A stretch of DNA of 64,000 nucleotides from Trichostrongylus colubriformis (lineage: Eukaryota > Nematoda > Chromadorea > Rhabditida > Trichostrongylidae), in contig OZ022258.1 in NCBI GenBank assembly GCA_963978905.1, positions 46,298,591 to 46,362,590 on the forward strand, read 5' to 3'. Both the position numbers and the translations under genes were made by a program. Under the pieces are notes generated by a model. It was given only the letters and a program-made list of their open reading frames with translations. It was not told the origin of the DNA and made no database searches. Positions 24,201-35,099 of this stretch are shown piece by piece. Within the stretch, counting starts at the first letter, position 1; every line of letters starts with the position of its first letter.

Positions 24201-26504
24201 TCGAATTTGGTCTCCTTGGAGGGTAGGGGGTCGTACACGAGCAGCTATTTTCCTTAACACGTGGGAGTGCCTGTTCGCGGCCAGGCGGCTTAGCCACGCG
24301 CCCGTCTGCATCTACCCTACCTGCTAGCGATGCAGAGGAGCGCGAAAGGGAAAGAGTTAGAGCGGGAGTATGCGAATTTCCATTTGTCAAAATTCTCGCT
24401 GTTTTATTTCGTTATTTCTCTACTCTGTTATACTGCTGAGCACCCCGACTTCCGTTGTCCACGATCAGCCAAATTACCCCTCCCGGTGTCTTTAAACACA
24501 TTTAAGACGGTCTTTGACTCCTGACAAAGGGTAAGCGAATATCATTATCTGTACTAAGCTCACTACAGAAACCACTACAATCAAAGAAAAGGTGATCCTG
24601 AAAATCTGAACTATTGCCTACAGGTTCGTCGAACTATGTCTGTGATGGCGATGTCCCACACTATACACCACCGCGATTCAGTGCAGCCATCTTCTTCCTC
24701 GTGATCTTCTTCTCCACTCTTGTCTCAACTGTCGCCTTTCTTGCCCTTTACATCGTGGCAATCAAACGGTGAGCACACTCGCCTCCTAACCTAATACAGT
24801 AACCTTCAGTATGGCGTTCTAGGAAGAATCCCAGTCATCAAGGAGAAAGCAGTCCTGAAGTTAGCATGGATACAGCAGAAACGGAGATGTCCAGCGAGCA
24901 GGAGGTAAGTAGGTTTAATTTGAAATTAACTAAATTTTGCTAAAAATATCGAAAATTACAGATTCTGCAAAGAAGCAAAGCGCTTTCGGGACGTTCGTAC
25001 TTATTTATTCTACTTGCTGTTTCACTAGTGAATGCTCAAATGAACGGCATTATTCCGAGTATTTCCAGCTTTTCTTCGCTACCGTATTCCCAGGTCAGTG
25101 TCCAAGTCGTATAATTCGTTTCCTTTCAAAGCGTTTCTTTAGGCAACATATCACTACAGTATTGCTCTGTCCAATGTGATTATGCCTATGGCCTCGTTCC
25201 TCTCATTTTTCATGATGATCAGGTGAGCTTGTTTCAAAAGTGGGGAGGGGGGAGGGGGCGGTTGAAGTGCCCTTTCCGAGACTCCAGAAAAATAGATAGC
25301 TACGAACTCGGTTTTCAGCACTTATTCGAAAGTCCACTCATCTCTAGTTTCCTGTGAGGGTGTGGTGCAGGAGGAGCCCATGTGGCGTCGCCATGCCTGA
25401 CCCGCATGTGACAATTTCATTTTTTGATGAGCGCAGTGAAGAGCCAGAGCCGACGATCGAGCGGCACCACGCCGCAATGGCCCCTCATGTGCCGCACACC
25501 TAATATTTCCATTGTCAGGCAACTGTTTCGACTTCCGCACTGTCTTGCAAAAAAATTTTTTTCAGAAAACTTCATTTTCTGGGAGTATTATCCGGAATGT
25601 CCACATGCGCCACGATCTTTCTGATCTATTTAGCTGCTTTGAGTCCAGCGATGATTTTTGACTCTAAATCCGGCGGTGCTGCACTTTCCGTGAGTGCTTT
25701 ATAATAGTGTTGCCACAGGGTTCCATTTTTGCCCACCTCAGGCGATCTTTGCCCTATCAGATTCTAGAGCCATACACGGGAAAATGGATCGTTTCAGATA
25801 CTGGCGTCACTGACAGCTGCTGGACTGCACTCTTACCTGCGGGTAGCCTTCGCCTCTCGCTTTCGTGAATGTGATCAAAGTGAATCACGCCTGTTCTGGT
25901 GCGGAGTATTCACGCAGGTATCTTTTTTAGGGTAGTAGTCCTACTTTTTTATTCGAATCTTGTTTGCTCTTAGTCTAACACCAGTGTCGTCTCGGCCTAA
26001 TTGCCGGCAGCTCCGCAAGTACAGTTTTCCCCCACTGAATTCACTATGTACACAGGGTCGGGCTTGGGTAAAGGAATTATCGATGGGGGAGGGGGTTATG
26101 ATGAAGCCTTTGTCGAACAAGTCCCCGACAACCGCGAGACCTTGGATTGATTAGCTAATTTTTCAAAAAATTGGTTGCCAATTGATAATCAGACTTGGTG
26201 ACGGGTCACAATGTTATAATTAGCGATTGACGACTTTTTATTGGAGGAGACGGCCCTAGTACTGATACAAAATACAAAATACAGAAGCGTTGACCGAGAG
26301 TGTGGGATCACATCTTCCTGGAATTTTTCTCGACTCCTCGACGCTAGGCTTGACCATATTACACACTTTTGTGACCATGGTAAAAAATATGTTGATTTCG
26401 CCACATCCGCCTTATTTTTTCAGATAGGCTCATTTATTGGTTCAATGGTGATGTTGATAGTGAATCTGAACCATGTCTTCAAATCTGCACCTCCGTGTCG
26501 ATAA
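21232..26504 (+). CDS. Riboflavin transporter, SLC52 (RFT) family
   Basis: A plasma-membrane carrier that brings riboflavin into cells, especially intestine; nematodes cannot make the vitamin. Ten exons join without phase conflict: 21232-21384, 22271-22388, 23107-23322, 24624-24768, 24823-24904, 24962-25093, 25143-25222, 25566-25689, 25798-25917, 26424-26504 (TAA), 416 aa. This is close to C. elegans RFT-1/RFT-2. Visible family features are GTNSVWMQLSLFTSELPEGW after TM1, VDAMSNVLFMPFMANF, YFVGMGFSSLIPSILALIQG, SSNYVCDG in the long extracellular loop, RSYLFILLAVSLVNAQMNGI after the cytoplasmic loop, and ending near NHVFKSAPPCR. About 11 hydrophobic segments can be counted. The introns host MITE R3 (22008) and repeat R4 (23690-24310). 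Which of the nematode rft paralogues it matches cannot be decided by eye. Confidence 0.95.
22008..22173. mobile_element. MITE family R3, copy 1 (intron of rft)
   Basis: The ends TACAGTCCATTTCGCAGTGC..tagggcgtg and, inverted, tacgccctaccaagcgctccgaaattt bracket gacttgggtgagagt and ctctcaccc, which form an inner inverted pair. A second copy lies at 44160-44293. About 160 bp, no coding. Confidence 0.85.
23690..24310. repeat. Interspersed repeat R4, copy 1 (intron of rft)
   Basis: Shares, in the same order and orientation, aaactttcaataagc, gatgagaagcgaaaggtatt, then attgtagaggtcagaaaag with a G-run, then cgtgggagtgcc with the copy at 40690-41420. A short piece also occurs at 55255-55330 (inverted). 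The right end (ggcggcttagccacgcg) is weakly tRNA-like in reverse. Probably a retroposed or SINE-type repeat. Confidence 0.7.
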
Positions 26505-26584
26505 AGACTGTAATCACCTTGGAAATGTCTGTACATATTGTTAAGTACCTGTTCAGGTTGTTCTCATCATTATCGAAATGACTA

Positions 26585-26590
26585 AATAAA
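26585..26590 (+). terminator. Polyadenylation signal of rft
   Basis: AATAAA about 80 nt after the TAA of the transporter, before any other plus-strand exon. Confidence 0.6.
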
Positions 26591-27295
26591 TTTCACTGCC
26601 CTCCGTACAAACTAAGCCTGACTGACGCTTCCCTACAATTCCATCATTGATACAACAAGGAAGGTGGCAACGTTGGCATAAAATGATGTTCGTTAATTCA
26701 CCGCCTTTAGACAAGGCTTTATGATGATGCTTACAGATAACCGGTACTTACCTTCTCCCAATCATTCATGACTTCATCCCAAAATGGCTCGAACAACCAT
26801 GACTCTGTCTCTTTTGCTCATCTTGGGTTATGACTGGTGCTTACAAAAGTTAGACTGAATGCGAGAAACTTGTAAACGAGTACCGTTCATTTACAACAGA
26901 CGAGGTGATGTATAATCAACAATAAATTAACATCCTTTTTCAATTTCCTAAGAGAGACATGTGCTGTTCAGCTGCACCATAAGAGGTTACTGTAGCAGGG
27001 CATAGAAAAGTTTACCTAAACCTTTTTCGAAGATTCAAGATAATATATGAAACCTTTAATCTTCCTAGTAACACAAAATCAACAAGGAACAAGCTAACAA
27101 GCATAATAAGAAACCTGTAAGTAAATAATAGAAGATCTTGCGAATGACAGCAAAATTTGTTTGACAAACAGACTTAATCTTCCCTCAAGCTTTCCAACTA
27201 TGTATACTAGAACTTGCGTCTAGCAACCTATAGTATCAGGAATTCAGAACCAGAACTCGAGAAGGCATAATAGGGCTAAACAACTAACAACCTAC
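26591..27295. other. Intergenic between two convergent genes
   Basis: 3' flank of rft on the plus strand and of the poly(A) polymerase on the minus strand. No exon recognised. The minus-strand polyadenylation signal could not be assigned. Confidence 0.4.
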
Positions 27296-30200
27296 TTAAA
27301 CAGTAACCTTTATCCTTTGAAGTGAGGGTGGATGTTTGGAGAACGCGTCTCTAGCATTGCGGAAAGCTCGCTGAATGCGCTCCATCACATAACTCTTTGT
27401 AACGCACCTGCAACCATACGATAACAATTGCTGTGGTGCTTGTCCGTTTAGTACCCCGTTATGAATGTATTTAACTACAGATTTCGGAAGCAACCAAGAA
27501 TATTCTGTTCGCGAACGTGGAAGATGGACAGGGAACTGAGAAATCAACCGCATTTGAAGTTTTGCAGCCCACTGACTGCCATTTAATTGAAAGCACTTGA
27601 AGCAGCATTCCAACATCCTATCTTCCACTCTCAATAGTGGAAACCCGCCTAATTTGTCTAAATGTCCGCCGTAAGATCTCCCACAGAAGGTGTCCTCATC
27701 ATAAAAGCCGAAACAAAAAATTGTGTACTATACAGAGTATGAATGGTTCGACCAAAGTGTTTGAAAAAGCAGAAAGAAGCTTACTGGGGAAAACAGTAAA
27801 AGAATAGTAAAAAATAAATAAATAAATAGAATCAACCAAACCTGGCGGTATTATTCCGGTCAAAAGGCTCTTCAATGAAAATCTTGTATATGAATGTATC
27901 TGGCGTCATAGAACTCCTGCGAACGAAACTTCTTGTTACGACTTTCATGAAGAGAGTAACAGCTCATATCATTTACCTTGGAAATACGTGAGCATTGCGC
28001 ACGGAAATGGCTGCATTTTCAAAATCAAATGAAGCGTAGTAGTAGAAGAACCCAACCAAAAGCTCTCCTATTGTCTGCTTATTCCCAGATCGTTCTAAAT
28101 ATCAAAAATTGCGCTTCACACAATATCGAGCAATTCAACGGCTATACAATCAATAATGCTCACGTGGTAAACATTCAAAAGGCTGAAATAATTGCAGCTC
28201 TGTCAGTGGCGGTGTACAAGCAAATCTTTCAGGAAAGAGATGCTGCAAAAAAACCAACTTTTGATTCTTGCCTGACAAATACTCCGAATACAAGCGGTAC
28301 CTGAAGGTTCGGCAACACAGCTGGTTGCACCCCACATTGAAAGTAATGCAATACGAGTAGAATTAAGGAGTAGCTGTAAAATTATCAGTTCAATAAGTGA
28401 ATCTGAAATATGACATAAACATAAGGAACAGGAGCAAGCCCTTTCCTTTCCACTAATTTGTTGAAAATAAGCCCCGAGACACACACATCAAAATTTGTCG
28501 AAATGCATGGATAAAACATTGCCACCTCCTTGCATCCACGATCGTGAGCTAGATCGGGTGGGAGATTGCGAGTAAGAGCATAATTCAAGTATGAAACACA
28601 CTTGTGTTATTCTCACGCACAGAAGCGTACCACAGGGCTCGTGATGCTTACCCTGTTCAACGTGGTTTGGGACCAACAATTTAGTGACCAAGCATGTGAG
28701 CCCCTGCCTTTGCGCGCTATCATTGCTCGCAACGGAAAGAGAAATAATGTAATGCGTAATAAATGCAAAAAAAGAGAAGAAATGGAGGCATAAACAAAGG
28801 AGAGAAACAAAACAGGAGATAAAAATTACGAAAAGAAAAAACTGAATCTACCAACCTGTTAAATGACCCAGTTGCCGCATCGCCTATTCCATTAGTAATT
28901 GCCCAATGTTTTACTAGAAGGCAAACCGCTGGGAATCGCTGGTCCAGGCTTAAATGAACGTAACGTAATTACATGATAATAAAACCTGAACACAAAATTT
29001 GTACCACCAATGAGATTACTGGTCCTGCAGATCAAAGCACCAAACGAAACCAGTAAAGTATAACTCACAGCGAATAGTAATGAATTAGATGGGAATTGTA
29101 AATTCCTGCAGTGTTGTTAACATTAATATCTAGATCAAGCTCTTCGTAAGGTGGATACAACGCCATTTTGATAATGGGAACCTGAAAGTGGAACACTCAA
29201 ATATAACGGTGTATCAGCACACTACATGTGTGAATGAGCAATGAAAGATGAATGACAAGATATCTCACTTTCGCAGGGATAACCTCACTTTGGCGGACGA
29301 TCTGACGTAAAGACGGCTTGCCCCTGATTATAGTATTCAATCGGCGCAAACATTTTATAGCCGCACTGAAAATATTTTTTTTTCGCTTTCAAAAAATCTA
29401 GAATTCTATCTGCTAACAACCATTAATTCATTTTTGATTGTGGAGCTAAAATTCAAGAACAAGCACATAATAAGACTAACATGCGTTCTGAGGAATACAT
29501 GAGCTCCATGCCCATAGGAATACACAAACACAGATCCATGTCGGAATTATAGCTCCCACAGCCATTCACTGTTGATCCCACTGCGAGTAACAAGATATTC
29601 TTATTGGGAAATGCCTGTGGAAATCACCATAAGCTGCATCACTAAGCCTAATAGAAGCTGTATTTGAAAAATTACCGGCTTGAACTCGTGCAATAGACGA
29701 TTTCGTACTTCCATTTTCCAATCGTAAACATCGGGGGTCTGTAAAAAAAGTTACAGTTCTGAACAATACCAAACATCACATTGTCACGTTCCTCGGCCGG
29801 TCGATTGGATGATTTGCATCAAGAATACGCATGCGTGTTTGTCAGAGTGGAACAAATCTCGATTCACCTGTCGATTCTGTTCGAAATGCTTCCAAATTTC
29901 CGCATCCAGAAGGTCGAACTCTTTCGGATATTTCCTCCTGGAATGCCTCTTCAGAGAGAAAGCATGAGAAACCACAAATCGCTAAATCAACAGTCGCATG
30001 TAAAAAACCATTGAAAGTTGGGACCAACTCATGCGCTGACATGGTAAACTGCTCAACAGGGATACGTAGCAGTAGCAGAAGCTGTGGGTATTGCGACTAG
30101 AACGAGAGTAGATGTACTTTACGTTGAATGACGCCGTAGGTTTTGAATAGTAGAAAATCCAAATCCCAGAAAAATGTCCCACGAGCTTGCGAACATCACC

Positions 30201-30575
30201 TGCATTTATAGCAGTGCGAAGTGGAGAACAGCCTGGATGATCGAAAATACCCTTTGAAGGTAGAACGATAATGTTATGACTTCGTGATCTCACCACACCT
30301 TCCCTATGCAACCATTTTCACCACGACAAGTTGGTCTATGTCCCTACATACCTCAGGCAACTGTGAAGAAAAAAAGTCGAAAGAAGGTCTCACCTGTATT
30401 CCTGGATCTTGCCTGCTATAGGAGCAGCAGCAGCATTGAAATATACTCCAATAATATTGCTTTCCGAGAAAACAGGTGGAGACAGCCCTTGACCTATATA
30501 GTAAAACGTATTGAATGCAACGTTGGTACTAGAAGATGGAATATCTAACGGCCGTAAGCTCCTGCTAGTTAACAT
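27296..30575 (-). CDS. gld-2: GLD-2-type cytoplasmic poly(A) polymerase
   Basis: GLD-2 enzymes lengthen poly(A) tails of selected mRNAs in the cytoplasm, chiefly in the germ line, with RNA-binding partners. The catalytic exons are certain: 29868-29981, 29676-29738, 29481-29614, 29269-29365, 29069-29181, 28856-28948, 28301-28373, 28164-28242, 27977-28094, 27842-27916, 27296-27407 (TAA). They carry the nucleotidyltransferase motif VGSTVNGCGSYNSDMDLCL (two metal-binding Asp), the third Asp in EELDLDINVNN, AVCLLVKHWA, SYSLILLVLHY, the PAP-associated segment TIGELLVGFFYYY, and EEPFDRNNTAR. Two further 5' exons (30394-30575 and 30123-30303) are proposed because their phase fits and the first begins with an ATG seven bases behind a 3' splice site; they lack family resemblance. 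With them the protein is 477 aa, much shorter than C. elegans GLD-2, which has a long low-complexity N-terminus. The exon at 29868 could instead begin at 29948. Confidence 0.93.
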
Positions 30576-32945
30576 GCTGATGCTGTACCAAACAAAACAA
30601 ACCGTTAGAAAGGGGCGAGGGTGAGACCTTTTGTGTTGGGGGAGCAGAACTTGATGTAGCTAATGAGGAGCTGGAAATGTTCAATGATGGCTGGGCATTC
30701 GCGTTCTAAAACAAAAACGTGGAAAGTTGATTTGAACGAATCGGAGGAAAGGTGCGAAAAATAAGCTTCACATTTGGCAAATACCTATATTGGAGCGTTT
30801 TCTCACCTTTGGTGATGGCATCATTATTACCTCATCACATTCATCATCTTCATCATCGTCCAAACATATGACACTTTCAGACGAACACGCTGAAAAAGCA
30901 AACCAAATCTTTCAGGAATAGTTAAAAAGACCTGGAATGAACTGAAATGCTAAAAAAGGAATATTACAGAAATAATGACAAAGATCTAGACTGAACTTAA
31001 TGATAGATTAAAGAACAAATCGCCCACGTGAGCTTGACAAAGGAGAGATGTAGGTGAAATGCAGACCAGCTTCATCATATTCGTCTGGCTTTAACTTCAG
31101 GTAGCCATTCGTCAGTGATCCTGCTTGACAAGCCTTGCTCCTCTTTGTAGGAGGTGTTCCATTACAATGTTCTTCACTGATGGTACCCACTGATAACTTC
31201 CGTTTCAAAGCTGTTCCTGGCTGTGCTTGCTGCAAAATGAATATATCAGCCCTACGCAGTATCAAGAGAACAAAACGTGAATTAAATTACGCTGATAAAA
31301 TGAAACTAATGAGTGCATCTGAGGAAAATACCTTGGTAAATATTGTGTCATTAGCGGCTCTGGAGTTAGACGTGGGGGCCGCATCCAGCAACTTTTGCTT
31401 ACCATATTTTCTACGAAGTTCCAAACGTAACTGGCGAGCCCATGCTTTCTCAGGGGGATTTGTTTCGAGCACTGGGACCTGAAAAGTATGCAATGACATA
31501 GCTCTCACGAATAAACACATCAAAATGCTGCCAGTCGATCATTTGCTCTTTATCGTTGCGATAAAGATGAATCCCCACCGTTTTCAACTGACAAAACTGC
31601 TCCGAATTAATTGCTTCTTCTATCGATCGACAAACTCCGATAGCTTCATCCATTTCAGCTTCTGCTGTAGCCTTAATTAATACTGATAACATCAAAAACG
31701 ATACCTTTTCGTGAATCATACAAGCTTACCCATTTTTTACGAAGATTCGCCATGCTAGTCCTGCTCAGGTACTCTTGGAAGAACGAAATCACATTCCAGG
31801 CGCAGTTACAATCTGCCTCACTTCAAAATCATAAGCTTTCAAAAACAAGACAACCAGAAGTATAATGAGGTCTGAGCAATTTTTTGAAGGACAGTCAGAG
31901 TAAGAATTTGAATAAGGAGGTAGTTCGGTGAGTACAGCGAAATTAATTCCAAAAAGCAGAGAAATAATAGGATGGCGCTGAGATAAACCGAATCGTAGTT
32001 ATGCTCCTATGCTTAGGAGTGAAACAGGTGGATCTTTATTTCTGAGAATGGCAGGATAAGTAGCTCGGCATTAAACGATATTAACAGGCTCAAGGCACCC
32101 AGCCGAAAATAGCAACCAAGAAGATGAGTAAAGGGAATGTTTCACAATGTAGTACAGAATTAGAAGCATAATAATATGAACCTACTCCGTAGTTCTCCCA
32201 ACGCCTTTCCCTCCAAGAACTATGAATGGTATGTCACCGAATGCAACGATGACGGTGTGCTGTTCTGTGCCGCCTGAGCCTAAGAAAGCGATATACACGA
32301 AATCGCTTGATGGATGGATGGAATATGTTTATGCTATGTCTCTGAATACGCTAGAAGCAACAAAAGCTGAAGGAACAAATACAGAATTAATGGTGCTATG
32401 TGGTTAAGGAAGAAGGGGAAGGCAGAGGTGGCTCACCTACCAAGTCCCCTTCCCCCGCTGGGATTAGGCACATTTCAGGCCCAGTAGCTCGCAATCATTG
32501 CCAACTCCCTCCCTCATCTGTATACATGTCTGAATTGGGCTAGGGTGCGGTTTAAATGCACTTGCTCTAAAAACCCTCTCCACATCCACACTAGGCACAA
32601 TCACTCACTCACAAAAGTATTCCAAATGTGTTCATCAAAACTGGACTAAGTACAGAATTTCTGCGATGGCACTGAGAATAAGAAAAAACCAATAAAACGT
32701 ACCAGCGGTTGGATCGCATGTCCGATTTATATGCAACTCTTTTCCCCATTTTTCCGCCAATTTACGAACAAATTCAAATCTTTCAGTTCTGAAATGACTC
32801 GCAATGGAAATTCACTAGTCGTCAAAGCAACAAAAAAGAGAAAGTAAATGAAGCAGTCGAACACAAAAAAAGCAACTTACAAAGCAATATTGGTTTTATT
32901 CTGCTCGTGGCGACGGTATTTCCGACGCTGGTTTTTATTAGCCAT
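30565..32945 (-). CDS. Unidentified protein with probable dsRNA-binding fold and SUMO-interaction-like motif
   Basis: Not recognised by name. Ten exons are phase-consistent: 32881-32945 (ATG), 32703-32788, 32186-32279, 31730-31820, 31519-31671, 31332-31478, 31028-31229, 30807-30889, 30628-30705, 30565-30582 (TAG), 338 aa. The N-terminus is very basic (KNQRRKYRRHEQNK). Next comes a segment laid out like a double-stranded-RNA-binding domain: helix (FEFVRKLAEKWGKEL), strands (HTVIVAFGDIPFIVLGGKG), the GxGRTTDEA turn, helix (NVISFFQEYL). A charged middle (WARQLRLELRRKYGK) leads to a basic cluster (TPPTKRSK, likely nuclear signal), then SVICLDDDEDDECDE, which resembles a SUMO-interacting motif with acidic flank, and a Ser/Ala-rich end. 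The domain assignment is my inference. The last 45-nt intron (30583-30627) is itself open in frame, so it may be retained; both forms stop at the same TAG. It lies directly upstream of, and overlaps, the gld-2 model. Confidence 0.75.
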
Positions 32946-33130
32946 ATGCAGATATGTTCACAACCAGGATGTATATTACTTGAAACGCAGCTACAAACGG
33001 ATATGTTGTCACACGACAAACCAAAATCTATAAACCTTGAGCTCACCTTCAAAATTGATACATCAACGGCGCCCACTAAATCTCATGCAGCGGCTGCCGT
33101 GCATTTGCGTACTTTTGGCAGGTACCGTAG

Positions 33131-33250
33131 AGCCGCCGTCAGACTGCGATTTTGCAGTGTAGCGGCTCCTCACGTGGAGTGGCATTGCACAATCTCAAGG
33201 TCGTAGCATCGCGTGCGAAAGTGCCGCAAAATCGCACAGTTTAACGGCAG
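33131..33250. repeat. Repeat family R2, copy 1
   Basis: Begins gccgccgtcagactgcgatt (continuing ttgc) and ends, inverted, cgcaaaatcgcacagttta; contains gcattgcacaatctcaaggt, shared with the copy at 59788-59938. Made largely of CGATTTTGC/GCAAAATCG strings. Sits just upstream of the dsRBD-like gene. Confidence 0.75.
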
Positions 33251-33605
33251 CCTAAGGCCACGTTTATACTTTGCGGTGCCGGCGGCAGAGCGTGGCTACG
33301 TGTCTCTGCGTCTCTGCCTGTGCTGTCATGTTTCGTTGCCTGCATCGTATCTGCACCCTCCTCTGGCACTTTGTCTCGCTCCCGGCGTCAATGCGCTAAG
33401 TATGACCATGGACTAATACAGCACTGTTTAGGCCGCGGTCATGCTTTGCGATGACGGCGGCAGAGCGTGGCTGCGTTCATCTGCGTCTCCGCGTACGCCA
33501 CCCTGCCTCGTTGCCTGCGTATCTCTGCAGCTCCTCTGTGCCACTCTCCCTCGCTGCCTGTGAACGCAGCCACGCCCTACCTGCGGTGAGTATGACCGCG
33601 GCCTT
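33251..33605. repeat. Repeat family R1, two adjacent copies
   Basis: One left half (33251-33400, tactttgcggtgccggcggc) is followed by a complete copy (33428-33605). The complete copy starts ggccgcggtcatgctttgcg with agcgtggctgcg and ends, inverted, cgcagccacgccctacctgc with atgaccgcggcc. This complete copy gives the clearest view of the family's ends. Confidence 0.8.
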
Positions 33606-33904
33606 CCATCACAGCGCAGTCGCTTTGTTTGTGTGATGGATAATTAAAGAATCTTCTATCGCACCGTAGATTTCGGAGTTACTATCAAGAAATGACACAC
33701 ATGCAAATGCCACCATGCTTTGGAGTAGGGCTACTGCGCCAAAATGGTTTGAAATCTTGAATCCCATCGAAGACTCACTCTATGTGCATTAGTGAGACAA
33801 CTTGACGACGGATGAAATATAAAATTGAGAAAGGTATGAACTAGACAGAAACCTGCAACGAATTAGGGATCTCAAAAGTTTCAATTATAGCACGCTTAGG
33901 CTTC

Positions 33905-34075
33905 CGTAAGACTTCGCGATTTTGCCACTCTGCGACTTTGCAGCCTCGCACTTTTGCACGCCATACCATATCTTGGGATTGTGGAATGCTGCTGCTGCAA
34001 CTTTGCGTGCGGAGCCGGATACCGCAAAATCGCAAAGGTGCAAAACCGCGAATTATGACGGCGGCCTTAGCACGA
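33905..34075. repeat. Repeat family R2, copy 2
   Basis: agacttcgcgattttgcc at the left and, inverted, ggtgcaaaaccgcgaattat followed by gacggcggcc at the right. Internal order is as in copies at 59788 and 63488. Confidence 0.75.
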
Positions 34076-34079
34076 CAAA

Positions 34080-35095
34080 TGCCAAGGTATCTTCTCTAAA
34101 ACATGCATTGTAGCCTTGGTGCGGCACGACTATCAAAAGCTTTGTTTTACATGCAAAGGTTTTGAAAATGATTCGGAAAAGCCACTTACCAAGGTATCGT
34201 GTATGCGACTGAGACAACAATATCATCAAATTCTCCACTGGTCCACAGCATAGCAAAACGATGAAGGGATTGAAATAAGTACTGCTGTTGATGCAGAAAT
34301 CGCTATCCACACAAGGTGATTGTGCTTCACACTTGCTCCATTGTCCGATTTGAGTTTCTAAATCAAATATCATCAAGAGAACATGTAAGTAAATTTCTCT
34401 GAAGTTTTTTGTTAAACAATAACTCCGAGACGAATTCGTTCAGGCACAGATGAGGCCGTAAGAGGGAGTACGCGTGGCGTCCAACGTTAGGCGCGGCTTG
34501 CATCCATTCATATCAGTTATTGGAAAAGGGCTGCGTGGACTGTTTTTTGTTGCTGATGAACCCACACAAAAAACCTTCGACGCTAACCCCGCATGCGACG
34601 CTGAGACTTCGGCAGGGGTGCCTTTTGGCCAACCCTAACCAGGGAAGGGATTCGAATTCTCATGGAACTTGAAATGAGACTGAGATGGAGCCATAGAACT
34701 TTGAATAGTGATCATAACTGTGAATACCACAATTCCAAAATGCCATTGTGAAACGAGTTAGGAGGGGTCGAAGTTTGCTGTGGTGCCTCATTGGCGAGGT
34801 CCTTTGCCATCAGCACGACTAGCGCAGTGTTAGCAATAGCCGCCGTGGCTCGCTGGTAGTATCCCGGACCTGTGGGCGCAAAGTTGTGGGTTTCTCCCCT
34901 CTGGGATTTTTTTGCATTTCGCGTTTCATCGTCAGTAATTGTTTTCTTTCACTTCTGGATTTTTCCTTGCATGAACTGAGTCGTGTTATTTCAGCATTGT
35001 CTTGTCCCGAAGCCTCATGTTGATCTGAATATGTACTGAACAATGTGAGACTTGCAAGATTTATTCCAAAAGATTCAAAAACACTTTCACAAAAA
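34080..35095. other. No gene firmly recognised
   Basis: A minus-strand open stretch at 34195-34376 ends in a strong donor (CTTG/gtaagtgg) but no phase-compatible partner was found, so it is not called as an exon. The rest holds weak repeat-like strings only. Confidence 0.35.
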
Positions 35096-35099
35096 ATGA

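Noticed and set aside
28990..29035. Exon-like stretch after an acceptor in the gld-2 gene
   Set aside because: The exons at 29069-29181 and 28856-28948 join directly in phase and give the expected family sequence; the stretch is intronic.
30394..30525. Alternative in-frame exon linking the dsRBD-like gene to gld-2
   Set aside because: Splice sites and phase would allow it, but the product contains a Cys-run and looks unlike protein; kept only as an alternative model in the findings.
34195..34376. Possible first exon of the dsRBD-like gene with a strong donor
   Set aside because: Joining it to the next exon creates a stop codon, whereas the exon at 32881-32945 has an ATG, correct phase and a good donor.
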